Source of the DNA: Nocardia cyriacigeorgica
GTDB lineage: Bacteria > Actinomycetota > Actinomycetes > Mycobacteriales > Mycobacteriaceae
Length of the DNA: 64,000 bases
Direction: 5' to 3'
NCBI RefSeq assembly: GCF_010868145.1
Contig: NZ_JAAGUY010000012.1
Location: 1 to 64,000 of the forward strand
Numbering within the stretch: the stretch's first letter is position 1; every line of letters starts with the position of its first letter. A program made the translations under genes and the position numbers. Of this stretch, positions 25,520 to 33,455 are shown piece by piece. The notes below the pieces were generated by a model that did not search any database, had not been told where the DNA came from, and was given only the letters and a program-made list of their open reading frames with translations.

Positions 25520-26404
25520 TCACGGGATGGCTTCCCAACCGGCCCACGGGCGTGGACCACTGCGTCCACGTAAGGAATCGACGCGTAGTTGTGCCTGTTT
25601 CGCGCGGCCGGGGTGTTGCGATGCGGCCTGTGCGGCCATGCACGTCATCCGCATCTCACGGATATCTCGGAGCAATGGAAACCCCGTCCATGTGGCGACG
25701 TCGAAACCGTACGCGTGCACGAATTCTGCGTATCGTTCGCCGGTGATCCAGCCGAACGAGCTGTGCTTAATTGCTGTGGAGGTCAGATCCCACTCTGGTG
25801 GGCCGATGGATGTGCGTTCCAGGTCGAGGAACAGCGTCGTGCCATCGTTGGTCGTCACAACATTGCCTTCCCATGCGTCACCGTGGATCGGTGACCAGGG
25901 CAACCCTCCTGGCAGGTGCGCCCACTGAGTTTGCAAGGCGGCGAGGTGCTGCTGTAGCCATCGGCGGTCATCGGCAGACAGCGTGGCTGCGGCGTCGATC
26001 CGTTGCTCGAGTCTGACGAATGGGTCCACTTCGGCGAGGAAGGGTGGTGGTTCGAGCGCGTGTAGTCTCTGAAGGGCGACCGCGATTTCTGTGGCGGTAC
26101 CGCTACGGTGTGCGGGTAGCTCCTTCCAGAAGGTCACCGGCCGATCACCGACCATGACGAAGGTTGTTGGCAGGTCAGCTGGTTCGACGGCAGGCACGCG
26201 GGAGGCGCGCAGCCAGTCAGCGATCGTGAGCTCGCGCTCAGCGGCGGCGCGCTGCCCCGCCTTCGCGATTCGCACGACGACCCCTGGCTGCGGGAGTCGG
26301 TAGATGGCGTTCTCCGCCACCTTGATCGCCGTCATACCCCTTGCTCCCAGACCTACGGCCGCGCACGCGGCGCGGGCGATGAGGTCAAGGGTCTCGCTGC
26401 TCAC
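25520..26404 (-). CDS. APH-fold phosphotransferase
   Basis: A 294-residue kinase of the aminoglycoside/homoserine phosphotransferase superfamily. It has a catalytic loop HGDAWEGN (about residue 185), a metal-binding Asp in FLDLERTSIGPPEWD, and an N-terminal lobe with EN-AIYRLPQPGVVVRIAK. Members phosphorylate hydroxyl groups of small molecules, and some are antibiotic-resistance or biosynthetic kinases. Its GTG overlaps the XRE/TPR regulator stop by 4 bases, so the two are made together. With the divergent kinase/radical SAM/cupin operon it probably belongs to one pathway; the substrate is not identifiable. Confidence 0.82.
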   Translation of the reverse strand: MSSETLDLIARAACAAVGLGARGMTAIKVAENAIYRLPQPGVVVRIAKAGQRAAAERELTIADWLRASRVPAVEPADLPTTFVMVGDRPVTFWKELPAHRSGTATEIAVALQRLHALEPPPFLAEVDPFVRLEQRIDAAATLSADDRRWLQQHLAALQTQWAHLPGGLPWSPIHGDAWEGNVVTTNDGTTLFLDLERTSIGPPEWDLTSTAIKHSSFGWITGERYAEFVHAYGFDVATWTGFPLLRDIREMRMTCMAAQAASQHPGRAKQAQLRVDSLRGRSGPRPWAGWEAIP

Positions 26405-27795
26405 TCGCCTACTGCCGGGGCGAGATCGACGCCTGCACGCCGTGCGAAGGAGCTGAGTTCGTGGACGTCCTCAGCAGCGCGCATTGATTTGAGGCCGGTT
26501 GCGCGCGCGACGGCGACAGTGCCGATTGCGGCTGCTTCGTTGGGATCACCGGTTGTCATCGTGAGGGAGGCGAGTTTGATCATCGAGATGGTGCGGGAGC
26601 GTTCGGCGTCAGGGGTGTGGCCGGCGGCGGCAGCTTCTAGTCGTTTGCGCGCCTCGCCGCCGAATTTTCCGTGTATCGCGATGTCGAACAGAGCGTGTCC
26701 CGTGTCGCCGGCGTGCTGGGCAGCGTCGTAGTAGGCCATCCATGTGGGATCCTCGGCAGGCACGGAATGAGCGAATTGCTCATCGGCGCGCCCGACGGCG
26801 GCGACAACTGCCGCCACGTCGCCGATCTTGCCGTGGGCGCGGGCTTGTGCGGTGTGCAGCATCGCGCGTTCGGTGGCGGTGAGCCGGTCCGAGTGCAGGA
26901 ACGCCTTGTCGGCGAGACGCAGCCCATCCTTGGGTTTGCCGGTCCAGATCGCCTGCCGCGCCAGCGAGGACAGAACCTTCGCCCGCAGGTGCCAGGCGTC
27001 GGCCTCCTCGGCGCATGTCAAGGCCAAATTGAACATCTCTGTGGCGTCGCTGTGGGCGCAGGCGTCGAACGCCATGAAGCCTGCGGTGTGGCTGAGTGAT
27101 CCCACGGCGAGGTACAGGTCGTTGCGGTGTTTCGGTGCGCATCCAGCTCGCAGGTAGGAGACGGCGACCCGCAACTGGGCGGCGACTACGTCGCGAACCA
27201 GTCCGCCGCCGTACAGCGCGTCCCAGCTTGCGAAGAGGTTCGAGGCGGCTCGTAGCTGCTCGATTTCGACTGCACCAACTCGCGTCGGAATGTCGGTCAA
27301 TCGAGTGTCGTTCAGCAGTTGGAGGAGACCGTGAGGCGCGGCGACTGCTGTCGCCGCGGCGGCCGCCGCGGCTCGCAGAAATTCGTTGCGGTTCACTTCG
27401 TCGAGCGTAGACCCGACCGGTAGCTTGAACCACAGCAGTTCGCCGGGAATGTGCAGGGTCGTCGCCCACTTGATCAACTTGGTCAAATGCTCAGGAGCTG
27501 GGCCTTTCTCGATTCGACTCAACTGCGCTTGGGTGAGGTCGAGCCAATTCGCCACTCGCTCTTGCGGTATCGGTCGACCATGAACGGGGTGGGTGCGGTA
27601 CGCGTAGATGACCCGCCCCATGTGCCAGCTCGACAGCGCGGCGAGCATGTGCTCACTCCGCCAGAAGTTGGCCGGCATCTCGACTGGTTCGTCGACGGAC
27701 GTCGTTGTGCACACGCCGCACCACGCACCAGGGTTGTAGCGGCTGAGGTGGCCGCCGCAACGAGCGCAACGGCGCTCCTCGGTCGTGCGCGTCAT
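26401..27795 (-). CDS. XRE-type regulator with zinc ribbon and TPR domain
   Basis: The product (464 aa from the ATG at 27795) has three parts: an N-terminal zinc ribbon (Cys 10, 13, 26 and 29), an HTH of the XRE type (PQERVANWLDLTQAQLSRIEKG, about residues 80-101), and a long helical TPR-like domain to the end. Such HTH-TPR proteins in actinobacteria often sense a signal peptide or metabolite and control neighbouring accessory genes. GGGAGG directly abuts the ATG, so the true start may be a GTG at 27810 or a TTG at 27825. It is divergent from the kinase/radical SAM operon across 140-170 bp. Confidence 0.8.
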   Translation of the reverse strand: MTRTTEERRCARCGGHLSRYNPGAWCGVCTTTSVDEPVEMPANFWRSEHMLAALSSWHMGRVIYAYRTHPVHGRPIPQERVANWLDLTQAQLSRIEKGPAPEHLTKLIKWATTLHIPGELLWFKLPVGSTLDEVNRNEFLRAAAAAAATAVAAPHGLLQLLNDTRLTDIPTRVGAVEIEQLRAASNLFASWDALYGGGLVRDVVAAQLRVAVSYLRAGCAPKHRNDLYLAVGSLSHTAGFMAFDACAHSDATEMFNLALTCAEEADAWHLRAKVLSSLARQAIWTGKPKDGLRLADKAFLHSDRLTATERAMLHTAQARAHGKIGDVAAVVAAVGRADEQFAHSVPAEDPTWMAYYDAAQHAGDTGHALFDIAIHGKFGGEARKRLEAAAAGHTPDAERSRTISMIKLASLTMTTGDPNEAAAIGTVAVARATGLKSMRAAEDVHELSSFARRAGVDLAPAVGE

Positions 27796-27965
27796 CCTCC
27801 CCGCTCCCACGATGTCGCAGTCCAATTGGATCAGATGACGCTATCACCCTGCGGCGCAGCGAATATGCGTCTGACGTATGGCCGCTATGTATTTCGCGCG
27901 TAGCCGTCTACGCCGTCGAGAAGCGATGGTCGTCACGTCCGGGAAGCACATCTGGAAGGGGCGGT

Positions 27966-28649
27966 ATGTCGTTATCAATCGTGGTGCCCATCCTCGGGCC
28001 ACCAGCGGTCGGCAAGACCACGCTCACACTCGCGCTCGGAGCGCATCGGCGGCGGCAGGTTTTCCGACTGCGCGAGCACGTGCCGGTCGACATCCTTGCG
28101 GCCACGGCGTCGGCGTCCGACCGACTCGGCTGGCTCGATGACAGCGTTGTCGAGCGCGCACTACGCGCATACATCAAATCGGCGGCCAGGCATCGCCGCA
28201 TTCACACGGTCTTGCTGGACAACTTCCCCGGCACCAGCCAGCAGGCAGAGATGCTGATCGACACTCTCGCCGAAGTTGCGCCACAGTGTGCGCTAGAGCC
28301 GGTCGAGTTGGTTCTCGATGAACGAATCCGGAAAAGCCGAGCCCGAGGGCGTCGCGTCTGCCACCGCTGCGAGAAGGACCCGATCGCCGATCCGCGGATT
28401 CCCGCCGTTGCCGCAGTGTCGAACCCGTGGAGATGCGGACGGTGCGGCAGCCTCCTTCACCCGAGGCGGGGAGACGCACCTTCTCTGTTCGCCGTGCGGA
28501 CCCGCCGGCACGAGTGCGCAACCGAGGCGATACGCGAAACGTTCGCTCGCGCCGGATATCCCGTAACCACTCTCGAGGCCGACGCAGCGCCATCCGCCAT
28601 GGCGCAACTGCTCGAGCCGATGCTGACCAGCAGGAGCCACACCGCATGA
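27966..28649 (+). CDS. Adenylate-kinase-like P-loop protein with zinc-finger lid
   Basis: The product (227 aa) has a P-loop GPPAVGKT (11-18) and LLDNFPGTSQQAE, which lines up with the adenylate-kinase signature LDGFPRTxxQA but has Gly in place of the conserved Arg. Two CxxC pairs, CHRC (about 132-135) and CGRC (about 157-160), sit where the LID zinc site of Gram-positive adenylate kinases lies. A different nucleoside or small-molecule phosphate acceptor is likely. GGAAGGGG precedes the ATG. The stop overlaps the radical SAM start (ATGA), so the product is probably needed with that enzyme. Confidence 0.72.
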   Translation: MSLSIVVPILGPPAVGKTTLTLALGAHRRRQVFRLREHVPVDILAATASASDRLGWLDDSVVERALRAYIKSAARHRRIHTVLLDNFPGTSQQAEMLIDTLAEVAPQCALEPVELVLDERIRKSRARGRRVCHRCEKDPIADPRIPAVAAVSNPWRCGRCGSLLHPRRGDAPSLFAVRTRRHECATEAIRETFARAGYPVTTLEADAAPSAMAQLLEPMLTSRSHTA

Positions 28650-29788
28650 CCACCGTTCCGCTTCCCGAGCCGACAATCCAGCCCGACAAGTACGGACATG
28701 CCCGCATGCCGCGCGGCTTCGCGGTGCCCGAACCCAATCACATCGATCGTGTTCCCTACGGCCGCTTCCGCAATGTCTACCTCTACATCACCGAAGCGTG
28801 CCAGCTTCGGTGCGAACACTGCTACATGGGCGAGCGGCTGGAACGGGCACTGAAGATGACACCCAGGCAGATCATCGACACCCTCACAGTGTGGCGGAAG
28901 ATGGGTGGCGACAAGCTGACCATCCTCGGCGGCGAGCCCACGCTGCACCCGTTCTACGTCCATTCCATCAGGGCGGCGAGCAAGATCGGTTACAGCCACG
29001 TCATCACCACCACGAACGCCCAGAAACCCGCCCGACGCAAGCTCGCGCAACTCGAGCCGTCCGACTTCGCCTACGTGCAGGTTAGTCTTGACGGTGGAAG
29101 CGCGGCAACCCACGACACCGTCCGCGGGGCGGACACCTTCGATATCGCGATGGAGACCAGCGCCGAACTGTGTGCCCGCGGCTTCGACACCCGCATCATT
29201 TGCACGGTCAACAAGGCCAACGAGGTCGACGTGCTGAACCTCCTCACGATCGCCGATGAGATCGGTGCATCACTGGTGAAGTTCCACGTGTTCAGCACGA
29301 TCGGAACCGGCCACGGCAACCAAGGCATGGCAATGACACCGCACGAGTGGGTCGTCTTCTGCAACCGCCTCGAGCAGGTCGCGCCCGAGCACAGGACCAG
29401 GGTCTGGTTCCAGCCCACGTACGCACGCCGCGACCAAATGAACCGCTACACAGCGGAGGGCTATCAGGGATGCATCGGCCGGACGTTGGATCGGATCAGC
29501 ATCTTCCCGGACGGCCGGGCCTACGTGTGCTCGTACCTGTTCGACACCGACATGTACCTCGCACGTATGCAGGGCAACCAGGTCGTACTCAACCGGGAAA
29601 CCGCAGCGAACGAATTCGACCTGTTCACCCTTCCGCTGATCGACAACGACTGCCACGGATGCGGCACCTCCGCCTGCTTCGGCGGCTGCCCCGCCGAAGA
29701 GATCGTCATGGGCGCCAGCTCCTGCGCGGAGTACCCCGACATCGTTCCCGTCTGCCGACTGTGGAAGTCGAGCGCCAAACCCGAATAG
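28646..29788 (+). CDS. Radical SAM enzyme with SPASM-type C-terminus
   Basis: The product (380 aa) carries CQLRCEHC with the three cluster cysteines at 52, 56 and 59, the GGEPTLHP motif for SAM binding, and a C-terminal cysteine-rich SPASM region (GCIG, YVCSYLFD, DCHGCGTSACFGGCPAEEI, VPVCRLW). SPASM enzymes modify peptides or proteins (RiPP maturases, sulfatase maturases) and sometimes small molecules. It is coupled by ATGA to the kinase and followed 8 bases later by the cupin gene. No precursor peptide gene is evident immediately next to it. Expected cofactors are one 4Fe-4S for SAM and up to two auxiliary clusters. Confidence 0.88.
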   Translation: MTTVPLPEPTIQPDKYGHARMPRGFAVPEPNHIDRVPYGRFRNVYLYITEACQLRCEHCYMGERLERALKMTPRQIIDTLTVWRKMGGDKLTILGGEPTLHPFYVHSIRAASKIGYSHVITTTNAQKPARRKLAQLEPSDFAYVQVSLDGGSAATHDTVRGADTFDIAMETSAELCARGFDTRIICTVNKANEVDVLNLLTIADEIGASLVKFHVFSTIGTGHGNQGMAMTPHEWVVFCNRLEQVAPEHRTRVWFQPTYARRDQMNRYTAEGYQGCIGRTLDRISIFPDGRAYVCSYLFDTDMYLARMQGNQVVLNRETAANEFDLFTLPLIDNDCHGCGTSACFGGCPAEEIVMGASSCAEYPDIVPVCRLWKSSAKPE

Positions 29789-29796
29789 GAGACTCA

Positions 29797-30450
29797 ATGC
29801 TCACCATCGAGACCCTGATCGACCCGCTGCGCAGCGTGGACTGGAACGAGACAGAGGCCGTCGACTCAGCGACCCGGAAGGCATTCGACCAGATAGCCAG
29901 CAGCAGGTACCTGTTGCGGCGTGGGATTGCGGCCGTTCGTGAAGACCCACGGCTGATGTCGCTCTGCGAGCACTACGACATTCTCGACAAGCTCGTCCTT
30001 TTCGACGACCAGGAGACAGCGATCCGCGTCCGGCTCCATATCTTCGGTCCCGGGTATCACGATCGACCACACAACCATCGCTGGACCTATTCCAGCCGGA
30101 TTTTGCGCGGCGAGTACCGCCACCGGATCTACAGTCCCGTGGACCTCCACACCGACCTGGACCCGACGACCCTGCACGCGATGCATGTACGCCAAGAACA
30201 GGTGGGCACCAGCTATACCCTGCATCACAGCGCAATACACGCGGTCGTCGCCGAACCTGGCACGGTGTCGATCGTCCTACGCGGCCCAGCGATGGCGGAC
30301 CGATTCCTAGTGATGGACAGCGCGACCGGACAGGCATGGTGGCAATACGGCGCCGCGAAAGAAACCCCCGACGACGCCTACCGCAAGCGCATGACGCGGG
30401 AAAGGTTCGACGCGCTGGTCACCTCGCTCACCGACTGGAACGTCATCTGA
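29797..30450 (+). CDS. Cupin-like metal-binding protein
   Basis: The product (217 aa) has a predicted beta-barrel centre with GPGYHDRPHNHRW (His 88, 92 and 94) followed by RGEYRHRIY and, 50 residues later, YTLHHSAIHAV. This resembles the metal-ligand spacing of cupins such as cysteine dioxygenases. An N-terminal helical part of about 65 residues precedes it. GGAGA lies six bases before the ATG, eight bases after the radical SAM stop. It could be a non-haem iron oxygenase or an isomerase acting on the same compound as the radical SAM enzyme. The exact family was not recognised. Confidence 0.65.
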   Translation: MLTIETLIDPLRSVDWNETEAVDSATRKAFDQIASSRYLLRRGIAAVREDPRLMSLCEHYDILDKLVLFDDQETAIRVRLHIFGPGYHDRPHNHRWTYSSRILRGEYRHRIYSPVDLHTDLDPTTLHAMHVRQEQVGTSYTLHHSAIHAVVAEPGTVSIVLRGPAMADRFLVMDSATGQAWWQYGAAKETPDDAYRKRMTRERFDALVTSLTDWNVI

Positions 30451-30460
30451 GCGAGGAACC

Positions 30461-30503
30461 GGCCGCGGGGTGCTACCGAGAGAGGCGGTATCGCCCCGCG
30501 GCC
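30461..30503. terminator. Bidirectional terminator after the cupin gene
   Basis: GGCCGCGGGG (30461-30470) pairs with CCCCGCGGCC (30494-30503) and, inside, TACCG pairs with CGGTA. It lies between the convergent cupin and NUDIX genes. Confidence 0.75.
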
Positions 30504-30509
30504 ACGCCA

Positions 30510-30947
30510 CTACCAGCCGAACAGGGAGAATTTACACCCAACTGTGATGTGCCCCAGAGCCTCACGGCAGTAAGGGATCATCCGGTCCGGGAGCGCATCA
30601 AGCGCAAACCAGTCGAGGTCATCACACTTGTCGGGCTCCATGTTCAACGGCTCACCCTGCCACCGGACAACCCTGAAGAAGAACGCCACCCGACCGCCCG
30701 AAGACGAATTGTGCATGACGTGCGCGAAGTCGATATCGGAAGCTTCGATAGTCACCCCGATCTCCTCTTTCGCCTCCCGCGTCAACGCATCGACCACCGA
30801 TTCGCCTGATTCGAGGTGCCCCGACGGAAGGTGATAGACGCCGTCCTCGTAGCCGGTGTTCGCCCGTCGGCCCAACAGCACACGCCCGTCGCTATCGGTG
30901 AGTAGCAGGTGGACATCCCCGATCACCCTGTGCCTTTCCGCGCTCAT
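30510..30947 (-). CDS. NUDIX hydrolase
   Basis: The product (145 aa) contains a complete Nudix box, starting GHLESGE and ending REAKEEIGV, about residues 42-64. Such enzymes cleave nucleoside diphosphate derivatives (nucleotide sugars, NADH, oxidised dNTPs). The sequence is closest in style to NUDIX proteins that accompany HTH-TPR regulators in Streptomyces and Nocardia. It converges on the cupin gene. The start is uncertain between ATGs at 30947 and 30965; neither has a strong Shine-Dalgarno sequence. Confidence 0.85.
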   Translation of the reverse strand: MSAERHRVIGDVHLLLTDSDGRVLLGRRANTGYEDGVYHLPSGHLESGESVVDALTREAKEEIGVTIEASDIDFAHVMHNSSSGGRVAFFFRVVRWQGEPLNMEPDKCDDLDWFALDALPDRMIPYCREALGHITVGCKFSLFGW

Positions 30948-31069
30948 CACCAACCCCAATCTCATCCGTGCGCGCCCACCATGAGCAACGCGATCAAGAC
31001 CGTAGGCCCGATACCCCCAGATACCTATGCGTTCGACGCATACCGCCCCGCAGAACAATTGGAGAGAAC

Positions 31070-31237
31070 ATGCCGGACTTGCCCCAACGTCGAGCCGAGC
31101 CCCAGCGCCGCTATCCCCCGCCACGAACTCCGCTCGAACCCATTTCCCAGGAACTCATACACCGCGCAGCAACAGCAATGCGCAAGGCATGGCCAGAAGC
31201 GGCCACCCGGTCCAGTCAACTGAACGCATCCTCATAG
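31070..31237 (+). CDS. Small basic protein of the accessory region
   Basis: The product is 55 aa: a Pro/Arg-rich start, then one amphipathic helix (PISQELIHRAATAMRKAW). GGAGAG sits four bases before the ATG, which is the main support. It is the first of several small plus-strand ORFs with gaps of 1 to 79 bases. Small proteins of this kind often ride on actinobacterial integrative elements. Function unknown. Confidence 0.5.
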   Translation: MPDLPQRRAEPQRRYPPPRTPLEPISQELIHRAATAMRKAWPEAATRSSQLNASS

Positions 31238-31316
31238 CGGCCGCGCATGTTCCGCCGCCACCAATCCCATCCGGACCCTTACGCCGCTCGATACCGGAAG
31301 ATTCGAGGTACCAACA

Positions 31317-31502
31317 ATGTTCGGATTGCCCATCACCGATCACCAATGCGCCCAGATCATGACGATCGAACTCGCCCACAACGTGATGCAATGCCATATC
31401 GACTGCCCCATATCGATCTGCCCGATCAAGCACCAAGCCAAAGCTCACCTCGTCGCCGTCCACCGACTGGTGCCAGCCGACCGGCCGCGCATGGGCTACT
31501 GA
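31317..31502 (+). CDS. Small His/Cys protein of the accessory region
   Basis: The product is 61 aa with the pattern AHNVMQCHIDCPISICPIKHQAKAHL, in which Cys and His could bind a metal, followed by LVAVHRLVPAD. The spacing (H-x5-C-H-x2-C, then C-x3-H, then a Leu/Val/Pro tail) recalls short proteins found on actinobacterial conjugative elements. A GAGGT lies eight bases before the ATG. Function unknown. Confidence 0.5.
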   Translation: MFGLPITDHQCAQIMTIELAHNVMQCHIDCPISICPIKHQAKAHLVAVHRLVPADRPRMGY

Positions 31503-31524
31503 ACCGCACAACACGAATGTCTGT

Positions 31525-31758
31525 ATGTCCGACAAGATTCCACGACGCCGGCCAGGTCGATCCGGAATTCCGTTGCCTAAACGTACCCATACCAGCCCAC
31601 CCGCACCAGACCTGCCGACGTTGTCCCGGCTCGACGCCTTGCGAACCCACCGATGTGCCCAATTCGACGACCTTCGCACCTATCAACGCACTCTCGTGGA
31701 ATCCGGTCGCGCGGCCGCCGATGAGCTCGCCGATCTTGGGCAGGAACTGGGTATCTGA
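31525..31758 (+). CDS. Small hydrophilic protein of the accessory region
   Basis: The product is 77 aa with an Arg/Pro-rich first half and a helical second half (LSRLDALRTHRCAQFDDLRTYQ and a further Ala/Glu helix). The composition is protein-like, and it ends one base before the next ATG. No family is recognised. Confidence 0.45.
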   Translation: MSDKIPRRRPGRSGIPLPKRTHTSPPAPDLPTLSRLDALRTHRCAQFDDLRTYQRTLVESGRAAADELADLGQELGI

Positions 31759-31759
31759 G

Positions 31760-31996
31760 ATGGCCTGCGTGGTCGAATTCGGCGCATATGTACTGTACGG
31801 AAACACCGTGCGGGACATGTTGATCCGGGCCGGTTCCGTTGGTGCAAGTGAGGTTGTCCGACCGCAGAGGGCGTACGCGACGCACTCGAGCGAGCGGTGC
31901 TGGTGGGACCCGCTGCCGCTCTACCCTCTCGCCTCGGAGTTGACGACGAAGCGCACCGAACGCTCCAACCCGTCAGGCTTCAAAATATTGTGGTAG
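31760..31996 (+). CDS. Possible small protein
   Basis: The product is 78 aa, starting at an ATG two bases after the preceding stop codon, which suggests coupling. The first third (VVEFGAYVLYGNTVRDMLIRAG) looks protein-like; the rest is less convincing. It runs up to the convergent endonuclease-family gene. Confidence 0.3.
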   Translation: MACVVEFGAYVLYGNTVRDMLIRAGSVGASEVVRPQRAYATHSSERCWWDPLPLYPLASELTTKRTERSNPSGFKILW

Positions 31997-32023
31997 CGGT
32001 GATCCGGTGCGGATCAGCCCGGA

Positions 32024-32968
32024 TCAATGCAACCGGGTTCGAGCCAGCAGCGCCCGGTGGTCCGTGCCGGGTACGACCATGGTCCAAACCTTGTCCGCAG
32101 TCGCATCGGCCAGCAGAACGTGATCGATCCCGATGACGGGCCCCCACTTCCGGTCCTGTGGGTAGGTGCGTAGCGGGCCGGCCCCAGCTTGGTCCGCGGC
32201 GGCTTCGAAGCGTCCGCGGAGCAGGTCGCGGAAGGCGGTGTGGTCGCGGGTGGCGTTGAAGTCGGCGCCGACGATGGCCGGGCGTTGTTCCAGTTCGAGG
32301 ATGTCGCGGATGGCGCGGAGTTCGCGCTGCCACCTGGTGAAATCCAGGGGTGGGGGTACCGGGTGGAAAGCGTAGACGGCGATGGGGCCGCGGTCGGGGT
32401 GGTTCATGACGGCGGAGATGTTGTTGAGGAGGAATCCGTCGTAGTTCTTGCTGTCGCGCAACGGGTATCGACTATAGATGCCGGTGCCCACGCCGCCGGC
32501 CTCGGAATCTTCGAGGTAGTGGTACGGGAGCAGGGTGTCGATTCCGGCGGCGGTGAGTCCGGCGACGGCGGCTGAGGTGAGTTCGTTCAGGGTGAGCACA
32601 TCGACGCTCTGGGCGGCCACGGCGTCGACCACCGCGCCGGTATCCGCACCGCCGAACAGCAGATTCGATTGCATCACGGTCAGTTCCGGCCCGCTGGCGG
32701 CGTGGCCGTCGGGGACGAAGATCGGCACCTGGGTCCACAGCGCGGCCGCTACCGCGATCCCGGCGGCGATCATGCTGCGCCGGCCGCGGGCAAAGGCGAA
32801 CAGCACCAGCGCCACGATCGTCCCGACCATCAGCAGCGACGCGCCGGAAGCCAACAGCACCATCGTCCGCCGCTGCGACCCGCTGAAATACAGCGCGAGC
32901 CCCGTGACTCCCACCAGGAGAGCAACCCACCCCGTGCCGAGCAATGCCCGGTTCACCCACATTCGCAT
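32024..32968 (-). CDS. Membrane-anchored endonuclease/exonuclease/phosphatase-family protein
   Basis: The product (314 aa) has three N-terminal membrane segments (residues about 8-90) and an extracytoplasmic EEP domain. Its metal-dependent active site is visible as QSNLLFG, the catalytic Glu in LTLNELT, the Asp-x-Asn in GADFNAT, and the terminal Asp-His in GTDHRA. Actinobacterial members of this shape are thought to cleave phosphodiesters or phospholipids outside the cell. It is divergent from the HPr-like gene (152-bp gap). Confidence 0.88.
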   Translation of the reverse strand: MRMWVNRALLGTGWVALLVGVTGLALYFSGSQRRTMVLLASGASLLMVGTIVALVLFAFARGRRSMIAAGIAVAAALWTQVPIFVPDGHAASGPELTVMQSNLLFGGADTGAVVDAVAAQSVDVLTLNELTSAAVAGLTAAGIDTLLPYHYLEDSEAGGVGTGIYSRYPLRDSKNYDGFLLNNISAVMNHPDRGPIAVYAFHPVPPPLDFTRWQRELRAIRDILELEQRPAIVGADFNATRDHTAFRDLLRGRFEAAADQAGAGPLRTYPQDRKWGPVIGIDHVLLADATADKVWTMVVPGTDHRALLARTRLH

Positions 32969-33120
32969 GTGTGGGACCTTAGAAGGTGGCGGTGACCGAT
33001 TCGTGGATCACTTGTGTGGATTCTGTGAGAATCGGGACGGGCCTGGCCATGTGAGTGGCGTTGTTCCGGCAATATTGGCAGACACGACCTGGACTGAGGC
33101 CCCACAGGAGGCGATTGCCG

Positions 33121-33408
33121 GTGTACTTCGAAGAATTCGATTCCCCGGGCGCACTGTCGCTCGAAACCGCCGAAGCACTGCACGACGTGGCGGGCCGCTA
33201 CTCCTCCACCCTCGTCATCACCGCCAACGCCCATTCCGTGCACGCGCCGCTGCTGCCGTTGTGCTGGGAAGACCTCGGTATCACCGCGGGCACCACGGTC
33301 ACCGTCACCGCCGACAGCGGGCACCACCCGCCCGATATCGAGGACCGGCATGCGCTCGGCGATTTCGTCAGCAGATTTCGGGAACTCACCGGGCCGAGCG
33401 CGCGGTAG
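33121..33408 (+). CDS. HPr-like small protein without the phospho-histidine
   Basis: The product (95 aa) reads from a GTG with GGAGG nine bases upstream. Pattern and length fit the HPr fold: strand/helix ALSLETAEALHDVAGRYSS, strand LVITANAHSVHA, helix PLLPLCWEDLGI, and strand AGTTVTVTADSG. In true HPr the first helix starts with GLHARPA carrying the phosphorylated His. Here that stretch reads SPGALSLETAEA, so phosphotransfer is not expected. It may be a regulatory relative. The assignment rests on pattern only and could be wrong. Confidence 0.5.
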   Translation: MYFEEFDSPGALSLETAEALHDVAGRYSSTLVITANAHSVHAPLLPLCWEDLGITAGTTVTVTADSGHHPPDIEDRHALGDFVSRFRELTGPSAR

Positions 33409-33455
33409 TAGTACGGCTCGACGTCGCGCTGGCGAACCCCGATCACGAGGCTCGT

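Noticed and set aside
28427-28645. An upstream extension of the radical SAM gene (start at 28427).
   Set aside because: It overlaps the kinase gene, and the ATG at 28646 forms the ATGA coupling and gives the family N-terminus.
30948-31069. A RiPP precursor peptide gene directly next to the radical SAM operon.
   Set aside because: No short frame here has a ribosome binding site with a leader/core-like pattern; the downstream small ORFs are not clearly precursors.
32028-32050. A GGTTCGA-like tRNA T-arm at the end of the accessory region, which could have marked an attachment site.
   Set aside because: The flanking bases do not pair into a T-stem or acceptor stem, and the bases are the last codons of the endonuclease-family gene.
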